A model generated the notes under the pieces. The model was not told the DNA's origin, made no database searches, and saw only the letters and a program-made list of their open reading frames with translations. Source: Sphingobium sp. (lineage in GTDB: Bacteria > Pseudomonadota > Alphaproteobacteria > Sphingomonadales > Sphingomonadaceae). Taken from it: a stretch of 35,797 nt of DNA. Position 1 is the stretch's first letter, and each line of letters begins with the position of its first letter. The translations under genes were made by a program, and so were the position numbers. The stretch lies in the NCBI GenBank assembly GCA_022652485.1, contig JALCRK010000003.1:1-35797 (forward strand), written 5' to 3'. Below, in pieces: positions 24,604-34,454 of this stretch.

Positions 24604-25248
24604 TCAAACGACGCGTTTGACGCTGGTATAGGCACCGCTGGTCTTTAGGATGATTGTCACAACCTTTTCGGTCCGGTTCCGCCAGAACCAGCCGTGTTTG
24701 CCATCGAAGGCAGCAACAAGTGTACCGGTTTCACCCCCGGACTGCTTGCCTTTGCCGTAACCATGATAATCTATGCCAGGCGCATCGGCATGGGTATCAT
24801 AATTGACGATGCCACCGCGCACCGACCAGTCGAATTCAATGCGAGCGCCTTTGGCAGCAGCGACCTTGACTTCGGCACCCTGCCCCGGTTTTAATACCAC
24901 CTCTGTCTGGTCGCTGCGGACCGCAGTATTAGGTGACTGGGCATCGGCTTTGGCCGGAGTAGTTCCCCGGTCTACAGTCGGCACCCCGCTGGAAACGGCG
25001 TTATCAGAAGCCTCACTGGGTTCACTGACACGGTCGGATGCTGCCTCCTGCGCCAATTGAACCTTGATCTCGCCCATTTCGGTCAAGCCAAAGGCACGTC
25101 CTGCGCCGGTCGGGTCGATGCCATATTCGGATGGCAGGACGACCGTGACCAGAATCACTGCTGCGCCTGCGATGGCGACAAGTGTAGAACCGATAAGCTG
25201 GCGCGATGTCGGCAGGTCGGAAATGCTGGGAAGTTGTGAATTGAACAT
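24604..25248 (-). CDS. membrane-anchored periplasmic protein of a metal-efflux operon
   Basis: A 214-residue protein with a single N-terminal membrane helix (LIGSTLVAIAGAAVILVTVV, about 18-37). A low-complexity Ser/Ala/Thr linker (about 70-110) and a C-terminal domain of about 100 residues follow, with ARIEFDWSVRGGIVNYDTHA, the HGYGKG stretch and GKHGWFWRNRTEKVVTIILK. Such proteins are often annotated only as 'transmembrane anchor protein' beside czc-type genes; no catalytic motif is seen. The mature domain resembles a beta-sandwich that would face the periplasm. ATG 25248 follows AAGGAG. It lies 12 bases after hupE in the operon. Confidence 0.78.
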   Translation of the reverse strand: MFNSQLPSISDLPTSRQLIGSTLVAIAGAAVILVTVVLPSEYGIDPTGAGRAFGLTEMGEIKVQLAQEAASDRVSEPSEASDNAVSSGVPTVDRGTTPAKADAQSPNTAVRSDQTEVVLKPGQGAEVKVAAAKGARIEFDWSVRGGIVNYDTHADAPGIDYHGYGKGKQSGGETGTLVAAFDGKHGWFWRNRTEKVVTIILKTSGAYTSVKRVV

Positions 25249-25260
25249 TGAGGTTACTCC

Positions 25261-27045
<1,785 letters not shown>

Positions 27046-27058
27046 TTGGGTTTGCGCC

Positions 27059-28030
27059 TCAGTTTGGGCTGGGGGGCTCTTTATGCCCCCCAAAACCCAT
27101 GCGCATGGCAGAGAGCAGCTGATTGCCGAACCTGGCGTCTGTTCGGGATTCGAACCGGGCGAATAGGGCAGCTGCGAGAGAGGGTGCCGGAATGCGATTT
27201 TCGATCGCTTCGTGCAGCATCCAGCGACCCTCACCTGAATCCTCGATCCTTCCCGAAAAGGCCGAAAGCTGCGGATCATTGAGCAGAGCTTCAGCGGCAA
27301 GATCGACCAGCCATGAGGAAATGACGCTCGAACGGCGCCAGGCTTCCGCAATTTCATCGAGTTTCAGCTCAAATTTCTCGTTCGCCAGCCTGGACGGTGC
27401 AGCCGCCGCTGCCAGAAATTCGAAACCTTCGGCGATCGACTGCATCATGCCATATTCAATGCCGTTGTGGACCATCTTCACGAAATGGCCCGACCCGCAA
27501 GGACCGGTTCTGACGAATCCCGGACGATTGCCATGCGGTTCCTTGCCATTGGGTGCAAGCTCTGCCGGGGCCAGACTGGCGAAAATCGGATCAACTAAGT
27601 CGGCCGCTTCAGCTGGCCCTCCCACCATCAGGCAGAAGCCGCGGTCCAGCCCATGTACCCCGCCTGAGGTTCCGACATCAAGAAATGCGATTCCGCGCTT
27701 CTCAAGCATGGCGGCACGTCTGGCTGCGTCCTTCCAATAGGAGTTGCCGCCATCGATCAGCACATCGCCTGGGGAAAGCAATTCGGACAGGGCAACAAGC
27801 GCCTCATCGGTAGGCTCGCCAGCCGGGAGCATGAGCCAGATGCAACGCGGCGCTTCCAACTGGCTGACAAGGTGGGCGAGCGAAGTCGCTCCTTGAGCAC
27901 CCGCTTGGACAAGCGAGGCGATCGGTTCCGGGCTTCTATTGAAAACATGGAACCGATGACCATTTCTGAGCAGCCGAAGCGCAATAGCCTGGCCCATTCG
28001 GCCCAATCCATAGATTCCAAAGCCTGCCAT
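27059..28030 (-). CDS. 6-phosphogluconate dehydrogenase, decarboxylating (short form)
   Basis: Oxidises 6-phosphogluconate to ribulose-5-phosphate, CO2 and reduced nicotinamide cofactor. The 323-residue protein has GLGRMG (8-13), DGGNSYW (93-99), LDVGTSGGVHG (118-127) and the catalytic GSGHFVKMVHNGIEYGMMQS with Lys185. The length is that of the short GntZ/YqeC type (about 300 residues), usually NAD-specific, not of the 470-residue housekeeping Gnd. It is the last gene of the run phosphorylase-PRPP synthetase-6PGDH, 15 bases after the PRPP synthetase gene. The start is ATG 28030. The nearby DUF411 remnant ends 14 bases from its stop. Confidence 0.92.
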   Translation of the reverse strand: MAGFGIYGLGRMGQAIALRLLRNGHRFHVFNRSPEPIASLVQAGAQGATSLAHLVSQLEAPRCIWLMLPAGEPTDEALVALSELLSPGDVLIDGGNSYWKDAARRAAMLEKRGIAFLDVGTSGGVHGLDRGFCLMVGGPAEAADLVDPIFASLAPAELAPNGKEPHGNRPGFVRTGPCGSGHFVKMVHNGIEYGMMQSIAEGFEFLAAAAAPSRLANEKFELKLDEIAEAWRRSSVISSWLVDLAAEALLNDPQLSAFSGRIEDSGEGRWMLHEAIENRIPAPSLAAALFARFESRTDARFGNQLLSAMRMGFGGHKEPPSPN

Positions 28031-28045
28031 CTCTCTATCCCTTCA

Positions 28046-28960
28046 TTAAACTGGCTTGCGCGCCGGTTGGGTACCTAAGCACATCTCTTCGACTGCCTTG
28101 GAGAGGTCACCGCCCAGGGCGATCGCATTGGTGGCATGCGCGACCGTGTCGGTGCTGACGATCTCGACCGATCGATCATCGAAGAGATCCTCGACCTTGC
28201 AATCAAACAGCGCATGGACGACAATGCAGCAGCTGGTTTCAAAGCCCGCGCCGTTGAGCGCGAGCGCCGCTGCTACAAGCGTTTGCCCCGACGAGCCGAT
28301 ATCATCGACAATGACGGGTCGGCGGTGCGCGAAGGGTTCGATGTCTGGCAGGGTGACGCTGACTCTGCGATCTCCGGTACGGGACTTGGTCAAGACGAAA
28401 TGCGGGGCTCCGATTAGCCGGGCGACGCCGCTCACCCATTGTTCGCTCTCAATGTCCGGCCCGACGATCACTGGGTCAGTGACGTTCGCCTCTATCCAGC
28501 GCGCGATCGACGGGGCGGCTTGGACGACCCGGGAGCGGATCGAGTAGATTGTATCGAGCGACGCATAGCGGTGAAGATGCGGGTCGACGGTGACGAACCA
28601 GTCGAACGCGTTCGACAGCAGGCGCGCAAAGGTCCGCGAACTGACCGCCTCGCCTGATCTGAAGCGCCGGTCTTGGCGCATATAGGCCAGATAGGGCGCA
28701 ACCAGAGCCACTTCGCTCGCTCCCAGATCCCGGGCCGCATCGGCGGCCAGCAGCAGCGGCATGACGAGCTCGTTGGGCCGCGCGAGCGTGCACAGCAGGA
28801 TGACCGGGCGTCCAGCGACATCGCAGGCGAAGCGCAGATAGGTTTCGCCGTCAGGAAACTGGTGCATCTCCAGCATACCAATTTCGGCATCGATGGCGCC
28901 GGCAATGCCGGCAGCGAGGTGCTCGTTTCCCGGGAGCGGGATGAGAATGGGCGGGTTCAT
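28046..28960 (-). CDS. ribose-phosphate diphosphokinase (PRPP synthetase) homologue
   Basis: A 304-residue member of the PRPP synthetase family, which converts ribose-5-phosphate and ATP to PRPP and AMP. Visible are FPDGETYLRF (35-44), the ATP-loop PYLAYMRQDRRF (89-100), the DPHLH of the metal site (126-130) and GPDIESEQWV. A Lys-Arg pair (Lys192, Arg194) marks the catalytic flexible loop, and the PRPP-binding VIVDDIGSSGQT spans 216-227. The low similarity at the N-terminal regulatory positions suggests an accessory paralogue, not housekeeping Prs. ATG 28960 overlaps the phosphorylase stop (ATGA). Operating beside a nucleoside/AMP phosphorylase, it may run in the direction PRPP + AMP to ATP + ribose-5-phosphate; this is inference. 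Confidence 0.88.
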   Translation of the reverse strand: MNPPILIPLPGNEHLAAGIAGAIDAEIGMLEMHQFPDGETYLRFACDVAGRPVILLCTLARPNELVMPLLLAADAARDLGASEVALVAPYLAYMRQDRRFRSGEAVSSRTFARLLSNAFDWFVTVDPHLHRYASLDTIYSIRSRVVQAAPSIARWIEANVTDPVIVGPDIESEQWVSGVARLIGAPHFVLTKSRTGDRRVSVTLPDIEPFAHRRPVIVDDIGSSGQTLVAAALALNGAGFETSCCIVVHALFDCKVEDLFDDRSVEIVSTDTVAHATNAIALGGDLSKAVEEMCLGTQPARKPV

Positions 28961-30507
28961 GGCTGTTCGATTCCGAATATTGCGCCAGCTCCGGCATAGA
29001 ATTGCATGGCATAGTCGAGCTCGCCGCGACTTTCGGCGTGAACGCTGCACAGCGCGGCGCCGGTTTCGACTGCGTCTCCGAGCCGGCAATGTAGTTCGAC
29101 GCCTGCCGCCTTCGCCGCAGGTGCACCGGCGAGCTTGGCGAGCTGGGCCAGGCGGCGGTTATCGATGGAGCCCAGCGTTCCGGCATGCGGGGCAAGCACT
29201 ACCTGCCTATGGCTCGCCACCGGCGGCTCGTGCAATCCGCCCTGTGCCGCGCAAATTGCCTGGAATTTGGCCCAGGCTCGCCCGCTTTCCAGAGTATTCC
29301 GAGCGAGCGTCGCTCCACTGCCTTGGCGCGCGAACTCGGCGAGTTCCAGCAGCGCACCGGCCAAGTCGCAAGCGCGAGAGGCAAGGTCGGTGGGCGGGTC
29401 GCGCTGCTGCAACACCGCCAACACATCTCGTGCTTCGAGCGCTGGCCCGATGCCGCGGCCAATGGGCTGGTCTCCGGGGCCTTGTAGGATACGGATCTTG
29501 ACGCCGAATGCGGCGGCAACTGCCTCTAGCCAATAGCTCAATTCATCAGCGGCCTGGGCGGTCCTGACCTTTGCCGTCGGGCCGACCGGCATATCGATGA
29601 CCAGGTGCGTGGCTCCTGCCGCAATTTTCTTTGACAGCACCGATGCGACCAGCTGGCCGGCAGAATCGAGGTCAAGAATGCGTTCGACCCCGATGATGAT
29701 ATCGTCGGCTGGACTGAGGTCGACAGATCCTCCCCAGACCAGGCAGCCGTTCTGCCGCGCAACCACGTCGCGGATTTGTTTGATGTCGAGATCGACCGGT
29801 GCAAGCGTTTCCATTGTGTCGGCAGTGCCGGCCGGCGAGGTAATGGCCCGCGAGGACGTTTTCGGAATGACCAGACCCAAGGCGGCGACGATAGAGACGA
29901 TGATTGGTGTTGTCCGATTTCCCGGTAGTCCGCCGACGCTGTGCTTGTCGACGATAACCGGCTGATGCCAGGTCAGCGTTTTGCCCGCGCCGATCATCGC
30001 CTGCGTGAGCGCGATCATTTCATAGAGATCGAGGGGAAACGCCGAACAGGCGGTCACGAATGAGGCGAGATGGACATCGCTGTACCTCCCGGCGACAAGG
30101 TCAGACATGATGTTTGTGAAGTCGGCTTGGGCCAGCCGGTCGCCGTAGACGCGCTTGCGTAAGACGCTGAGCGAAGGCACCGGCTGCGGATGGCGCACAT
30201 TGACAGGCTCACCGCCGCTGAGACCAAGTCTGGTCCAGGCTTCATCGGAAAGTCCGATCTCGCCCTCGGCTACCAGATCATTTGTCGATCGCATCAATCG
30301 GGCAACAATCTGCCGATCACCTGCTTCGACAAGGATTGAAGTGCGCGCCGTCAATCCCTCGGCGCGGCATATGGCACAGTCTTCGGGCATCACCGCAATC
30401 GGCTCAGCCGACCCCGCAATCAGCCCCAATTTCCGAGCTTTGAGGCCATGTCCGGTTGGACCATGGGGAATGGCACCGGTCTGGCCGGGCTCCGCTTGTC
30501 GACTCAT
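28957..30507 (-). CDS. thymidine phosphorylase, type 2 / AMP phosphorylase-like
   Basis: A 516-residue nucleoside phosphorylase II-fold protein. Residues about 26-108 form the extra N-terminal domain (EGEIGLSDEAWTRLGLSGGE) shared with archaeal AMP phosphorylase and absent from DeoA. The core has DKHSVGGLPGNRTTP (187-201), TSSRAITSPAGTADTME (217-233), a C-terminal biotinyl-like swivel segment and GDAVETGAALCSVHAES. AMP phosphorylase cleaves NMPs to base and ribose-1,5-bisphosphate; bacterial proteins of this 'type 2 subfamily' are mostly uncharacterised. ATG 30507 follows GAGGAGGG. It is coupled by ATGA to the PRPP synthetase homologue, so a nucleotide-to-pentose role is plausible. Confidence 0.9.
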   Translation of the reverse strand: MSRQAEPGQTGAIPHGPTGHGLKARKLGLIAGSAEPIAVMPEDCAICRAEGLTARTSILVEAGDRQIVARLMRSTNDLVAEGEIGLSDEAWTRLGLSGGEPVNVRHPQPVPSLSVLRKRVYGDRLAQADFTNIMSDLVAGRYSDVHLASFVTACSAFPLDLYEMIALTQAMIGAGKTLTWHQPVIVDKHSVGGLPGNRTTPIIVSIVAALGLVIPKTSSRAITSPAGTADTMETLAPVDLDIKQIRDVVARQNGCLVWGGSVDLSPADDIIIGVERILDLDSAGQLVASVLSKKIAAGATHLVIDMPVGPTAKVRTAQAADELSYWLEAVAAAFGVKIRILQGPGDQPIGRGIGPALEARDVLAVLQQRDPPTDLASRACDLAGALLELAEFARQGSGATLARNTLESGRAWAKFQAICAAQGGLHEPPVASHRQVVLAPHAGTLGSIDNRRLAQLAKLAGAPAAKAAGVELHCRLGDAVETGAALCSVHAESRGELDYAMQFYAGAGAIFGIEQP

Positions 30508-30624
30508 TGGCAGCCCTCCTCGCGATGAGCGGGAGTGTGGCAATACGAGACCTGCTCGCGGAGGCATTGGTTATGGCAGGCAGCAGCGCGAGCAAGCCGG
30601 TTTTCGTCTGGAGCAAGGCGATCG

Positions 30625-31068
30625 CTATCCCTCATCCCGGCCCCCTGGCTGATTGTTCTTCGCGAGATTGTTGGGGCGCGCAGCGGATTGCGCCCGTGCT
30701 GCCATGGCTGTTTCCTGCCACGGCCAATGGCCGTTGATCTCAACCCCGAGCGAAACACTCAGGAATGTTCGGACGAGAATGAGGCCGGCGAGGACAAGAA
30801 GATCATCGAGGCTGGGATTGATGACGAGCGATTTCAAAATGTCGCCAGCCACCAGGAACTCGAGACCAAGCAGAATGCTGCGGCCCAAAACCGCTCGGAC
30901 AGGCTGGTAGGCGGCCTGAATGCCGCACGCGCGCACGCGCGACACGAACAGGAAAATGGCGGCAGCGGCGCCTGCCAATATCGTCAGCGTCCCGGCAAGT
31001 TCGAGCGACAGCACCGCGAAACGGACGAGCGTGTCGAGCGCGGCGTTTGCAGGCTCAATGATGGTCAT
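30625..31068 (-). CDS. DUF1622 membrane protein
   Basis: A 147-residue membrane protein with three hydrophobic stretches, at about 22-40, 60-80 and 85-105. LGRSILLGLEFLVAGDILKS and DDLLVLAGLILVRTFLSVSL followed by VEINGHWPWQE match the DUF1622 family (LG..ILLGLEFLVA.DI; RTFLS.SL..E..G..PW). The function of the family is unknown. The start is ATG 31068; it overlaps the cytochrome gene by 14 bases. A C-terminal tail of about 30 polar residues follows. The gene ends 117 bases before the phosphorylase start. Confidence 0.88.
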   Translation of the reverse strand: MTIIEPANAALDTLVRFAVLSLELAGTLTILAGAAAAIFLFVSRVRACGIQAAYQPVRAVLGRSILLGLEFLVAGDILKSLVINPSLDDLLVLAGLILVRTFLSVSLGVEINGHWPWQETAMAARAQSAARPNNLAKNNQPGGRDEG

Positions 31069-31783
31069 ACCATCCGACCTTGCGAATATTGTTCCAGCTG
31101 TCGGTGGTATGACAGGCGACGCATTGATTGACGGAAGCGCGCTCTTTGGCCACGCGTTGCGACACCATTTCAAAGTGCATCATGAAGTGACTTGGCGGTG
31201 CCTTGTGACATTCGGCGCATTGCCGTGAATTGACCGAAGGGTGACGAAATTTGGCAATTTTCCAGTCTGTCAGCGTGTGACAGCTCGTGCAGTCCTTGCC
31301 GAATAGGCCCTGATGCGGATCGCGCGCCGCGTGACAGCTGGCGCATGACAGGCCATTTGCGCTTTTGGATTTCGTGGTCATCGGACGCGCATCCGCGAAA
31401 ACGGGCGTGCCTCGCCAGAGCTCAGGGTCGAGCAGCGCCAAATGATCCATGCGTGTCAGGCTCGCGCCGCCGTCATGTTCGACATGACAGGTTGTGCATT
31501 GCTTCGCGTTGGCGTGAAACCGCGTCGATGCCTTGGTGCCAAAGTCCGTCCCGACATGGCAGGCAATGCATTTGACCGGCTCGACGCCCTTGTGCGGTGT
31601 ATGGCAGGTTTCGCAATCCGCCTTCAGGGAAGCATGTTGCGGGGACAGCGGGCCGGGATCGACCAGTGCCGTCCAGCCCTTTACTGCGCCGCTCCCATCT
31701 CCATGCGTCATGAGCGGCACGACGATGACCAGTAACAACAGGGCCAGCGCATAGACGGCGTAGAGGAGCCGCATGCCTTTCAT
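31055..31783 (-). CDS. heptaheme cytochrome c (cytochrome c3/NapC-like multiheme family)
   Basis: A 242-residue protein with an N-terminal membrane helix (LLYAVYALALLLLVIVVPLM, 6-25) acting as signal or anchor, and seven CxxCH heme c motifs. These start at 57 (CETCH), 72 (CIACH), 96 (CTTCH), 147 (CASCH), 165 (CTSCH), 189 (CAECH) and 221 (CVACH). Additional His residues (HTPH, HVEHD, FRHPSV, HFMMHFE) are candidate distal ligands. It is expected to carry electrons in the periplasm, with maturation by the Ccm system. ATG 31783 overlaps the stop of the upstream truncated membrane protein (ATGA), which was probably its membrane electron partner. Substrate or acceptor unknown. Confidence 0.9.
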   Translation of the reverse strand: MKGMRLLYAVYALALLLLVIVVPLMTHGDGSGAVKGWTALVDPGPLSPQHASLKADCETCHTPHKGVEPVKCIACHVGTDFGTKASTRFHANAKQCTTCHVEHDGGASLTRMDHLALLDPELWRGTPVFADARPMTTKSKSANGLSCASCHAARDPHQGLFGKDCTSCHTLTDWKIAKFRHPSVNSRQCAECHKAPPSHFMMHFEMVSQRVAKERASVNQCVACHTTDSWNNIRKVGWYDHH

Positions 31784-32229
31784 AGCCAGCGAAACCCGAA
31801 ATAATATCCTGACCAGATGTGGAGCAACAGCAGTGCGTAGAGCAATGTGCTGGTGCCGATATGGATGGTCCGCCACGCACCGAACAGCCGGGAAACCGCC
31901 CGTTCGGCGCGGACGGCATATTCGGTATCTGCCAGCGCTTCCGCGCGTTGTCTGGTGTCGGCGAGGTCCACAGGGTCGAGGTCGTCGGTCGGGGCGAACA
32001 GAAAACGCCAGCGGCTAAGGCCAGTGTTTGTATCACCTTTGGACGGTTCGGACTTTGCCGGCTGTGCATCCAGACCCAGCCGCAGCATCGCCAACTCGGA
32101 TTCGCGCGCCCGGATGGCTTTAGCAACTTGGATCAGAAAATAGCGTCCGACGAAGCCGCTCCAGACGACAAGGATCGGCGTCAAGCCGAATGGTGAGCGT
32201 CGCGCTGTTCGATAGTAGATTTGTCGCCA
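31780..32229 (-). pseudogene. truncated membrane electron-transfer protein (cytochrome b-like), 5' end missing
   Basis: An open frame of 149 codons from a stop at 32230-32232 to 31780 with no ATG near its beginning; the first candidate start is TTG 32184. It has a hydrophobic segment GLTPILVVWSGFVGRYFLIQ, a long charged cytosolic stretch (about 60 residues) and a last membrane helix with WRTIHIGTSTLLYALLLLHI-W. The conserved His in RTIHIG and LLHIW are typical heme b ligands in cytochrome b-type proteins. Expected upstream helices are missing, so I read it as the C-terminal part of a larger gene cut at a breakpoint near 32,230. The assignment to cytochrome b is tentative. Confidence 0.6.
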
Positions 32230-32317
32230 TCAATCATGCCCGTGTGAAACAGGGGCAATGTAAGACAACACGCGCCGCTAGGCATATCCTGCATTAAAGA
32301 CAAATCAGACAAACCCC

Positions 32318-32581
32318 CTAAGACAAGCGCACCCAAAGCGGCTTTCTACTTCTGACAATAAGGGGCTTCGGGTGCGCTTGGGGGTTTGAGGTTTCAGGCT
32401 GGATGTGAAGCGCTGCTTCCCATGCGGGCCGAAGATCGCTGGAGAATTTCATGCTGACGGCTGGCGGTCGCGCTCCCCATTCGGCGATCTCGCCAATTGT
32501 GCGACCGCAGCCGGTGCAGACGCTGTTGCTGATATCCAGCTTGTAAATTTCATTGCAGCGGGATGGCAACTCGACAAGCAA
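32318..32581 (-). CDS. possible DUF1289-like small cysteine protein (remnant)
   Basis: An 87-codon frame from TTG 32581. Near its start it has SRCNEIYKLD followed by VCTGCGRTIGEIAEWG, which fits the DUF1289 pattern (Cys...Cys-x-GCxRT..EI..W), expected to bind a metal or iron-sulfur cluster. After this core the sequence becomes Pro-rich and unlike the family, and the last 20 codons run through a large inverted repeat, so the gene is probably truncated or shifted at its 3' end. Family members are 50-90 residues. No ATG start is available. Confidence 0.4.
   Translation of the reverse strand: MLVELPSRCNEIYKLDISNSVCTGCGRTIGEIAEWGARPPAVSMKFSSDLRPAWEAALHIQPETSNPQAHPKPLIVRSRKPLWVRLS
32324..32380. 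repeat. inverted repeat in the gene-poor stretch
   Basis: caagcgcacccaaagc (32324-32339) and gcttcgggtgcgcttg (32365-32380) pair at 15 of 16 positions around a 25-nt loop. Flanking aaaccccc (32311-32318) and gggggttt (near 32380-32387) extend the symmetry with a 6-base interruption (taagac) on the left side. It may be a terminator or the end of a former mobile element. Confidence 0.5.
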
Positions 32582-32742
32582 GCCGCCGCACGTTCAGGTA
32601 TTTTCGGGTTGGCAAAAAAGCCCTTCGTTCATCCGCCGGAAACGGGAGCTTAGGGAGAGGCTTTCTAACATCACATGCGCCGACCATTTCGGATTGACTC
32701 GATTTTCCTTTACTCAATGTCGGCCTGTTGTATTCTCATAAC

Positions 32743-33183
32743 ATGACTGGTCGGCTCGCTTCCCTCATGGCGCTTTCGCTAATTCTCGCTTGCTCAGGAT
32801 GCGCTATGCGTAACGCCCCGCTCAACTTATCGCCCCCAATTCTGCAGTTTAACCCGTTCGACACGCCCGAAAGTCGGCCAGATATCTTACTTACCGGCGG
32901 CCTGAGCGGCAACCTCGGTCGGCAGGGTCCGTGCATCATTGTTGATTCTTTGACCGGCAAGCTAACGCCATTGTGGCCTGTTGGGACGAAACTGTCCTCC
33001 TTGGGCAAAAGTTATGCCATCGAGCTCCCTGACCTACGCGGCAGGGCCCTCATTGGCGGGGTCGTTCATCTGAGCGGCAGCACTTTGCGAGCGGACGAGG
33101 AACATCGTGTGCTGAAATCGGTTGGGCATTCATGCCCAGCCCCATATTTTTTAGTTTCGGGGGTCGAGCAGAAGAACAATTAA
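32743..33183 (+). CDS. small exported lipoprotein-like protein
   Basis: A 146-residue protein starting at ATG 32743. The N-terminus RLASLMALSLILACSGCA is a signal peptide with Cys residues in a lipobox-like setting (SGC), so the mature protein may be lipidated, though the residue at -3 is not ideal. The rest is beta-rich (PDILLTGGLSGNLGRQGPCI, GRALIGGVVHLSG) with Cys before the end (SCPAP). I do not recognise a family. It lies 16 bases before the serine protease gene on the same strand and shares its lower GC, so the two were probably acquired together and may act together, for example as a binding or inhibitor partner; that is inference. Confidence 0.65.
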   Translation: MTGRLASLMALSLILACSGCAMRNAPLNLSPPILQFNPFDTPESRPDILLTGGLSGNLGRQGPCIIVDSLTGKLTPLWPVGTKLSSLGKSYAIELPDLRGRALIGGVVHLSGSTLRADEEHRVLKSVGHSCPAPYFLVSGVEQKNN

Positions 33184-33199
33184 GGCAAAGGACATCAAT

Positions 33200-34342
33200 A
33201 TGAGAAAAGTTCTCGGAATCGTCGCTTGTTTAGTCTCCTTCCCTGCGATGGCGCAGCCCGCGTCCACTGAACATCCGACAATCCAGTCCTATGCTGCGAC
33301 CCAGAATATCTCGTATGGAGAGGCCCAGTCCCGACTTGCCCGACTCAACGATATCGTTGCGGTCGAAAAGGCTTTGAATGATAAATTCCCGAATCAATTC
33401 GGCGGCTTATACGTCGTTCATAGTCCCAGCTTCAAGGTGGTCGTCAAGATGACGGGTGGCGGGCAGGGCTTGTTGAAGCAAATAACGAGTGACCCGCTTT
33501 TCGTTGTCGAGAAGGCGGAGACACCCATCAATCAACTCAACCAATTAAAAGACAAGGTGGCGCGTAAAGTGGCCGCCGTTGACAGTTTCCAATTCTCTGC
33601 CGAGGTGAATGTTTTCGACGGGACCGTTGATATTCGGTCGCAAGATAACGCCCGGATGCAATCACTCTTGACGGACGATTTACAGCAAAACAAGAACATT
33701 AGGCTCATTCAGGTTGAGACGGTTAGTTCTAACACGGCCACGATATACGGCGGCCGACAGCTTACAGGGACGCAGACGTGCACGAGTGGCTTTAACGTCA
33801 AGCACAACGGGGTCGATGCGATTATCACATCGGGGCATTGCGATGACACGATGACGCTTTCGGGCGTTTCGTTTAATCTCGTTGAGCGCGTTTATAAATA
33901 CAGCGATCAGTGGGGCTTCGACATGCAAGTCATGCGCACCTCAGGCACGCACAGCTATCCGAACCAGACATATACTGCTCCATCGACGCTGATGACCGTC
34001 ACTGGAGTTGCCGATATACTGAACTACCCAATAGACTGGCCAATTTGCGTATATGGTAGCGTGACGAACACTAGGCGGTGTGGGAAGATAAAGGCTAAGT
34101 TCCTTGTTTTGAAGGACAACAGAGGTGTGACGAACGCGGTCCACCGTGCGGCGTCCGACGATGGTAAGGCGTTTAATCAAGGCGGCGACAGCGGTGGGCC
34201 GGTGGTCGTGACCAATACGGCCGTTGGTCTTATCAAAGCCAAGGGTGCAGCGGTTGCAGACTTGTATTTTGTCGATTTCGGGGCGCTGAATGGGGTGCTT
34301 GGGAGTTTCGCGTCCCCCGTTTCGATCAAAACAGCTCCGTAA
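33200..34342 (+). CDS. secreted trypsin-fold serine protease (S1, streptogrisin/alpha-lytic-like)
   Basis: A 380-residue exported protease. A signal peptide (MRKVLGIVACLVSFPAMAQ) is followed by a pro-region of about 160 residues (21-180), expected to assist folding as in alpha-lytic protease. The catalytic domain starts near 183. Triad: His213 in TSGHC, Asp241 in WGFDMQVM, Ser331 in GGDSGGPVV. Cys194/Cys214 and Cys283/Cys294 are spaced for two disulfides as in S1E enzymes. Substrate specificity is not deducible. ATG 33200 follows AAAGGA. Such proteases are common in actinobacteria and xanthomonads, so transfer is plausible. A weak inverted repeat (34376-34422) follows the stop. Confidence 0.9.
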   Translation: MRKVLGIVACLVSFPAMAQPASTEHPTIQSYAATQNISYGEAQSRLARLNDIVAVEKALNDKFPNQFGGLYVVHSPSFKVVVKMTGGGQGLLKQITSDPLFVVEKAETPINQLNQLKDKVARKVAAVDSFQFSAEVNVFDGTVDIRSQDNARMQSLLTDDLQQNKNIRLIQVETVSSNTATIYGGRQLTGTQTCTSGFNVKHNGVDAIITSGHCDDTMTLSGVSFNLVERVYKYSDQWGFDMQVMRTSGTHSYPNQTYTAPSTLMTVTGVADILNYPIDWPICVYGSVTNTRRCGKIKAKFLVLKDNRGVTNAVHRAASDDGKAFNQGGDSGGPVVVTNTAVGLIKAKGAAVADLYFVDFGALNGVLGSFASPVSIKTAP

Positions 34343-34454
34343 GGGGCCGTTAGCTTAGCTTTGTTATAGGAACACGCTGACGGCCGCTATGGCCAAATAA
34401 TTTTCGAGAGCGGACTGTCAGCTCCCCCCAACTTTCCGGCCATTGCAACACAAA

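Larger units (their letters stand above)
32230..32742. other. gene-poor stretch between island modules
   Basis: About 510 bp without a well supported gene. It contains a 16-bp inverted repeat (32324-32380), a possible DUF1289-type small gene on the minus strand (32318-32581), and mixed-GC DNA before the lipoprotein start. Nothing resembles an insertion-sequence transposase. It looks like a scar between the cytochrome module and the protease module. Confidence 0.5.
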
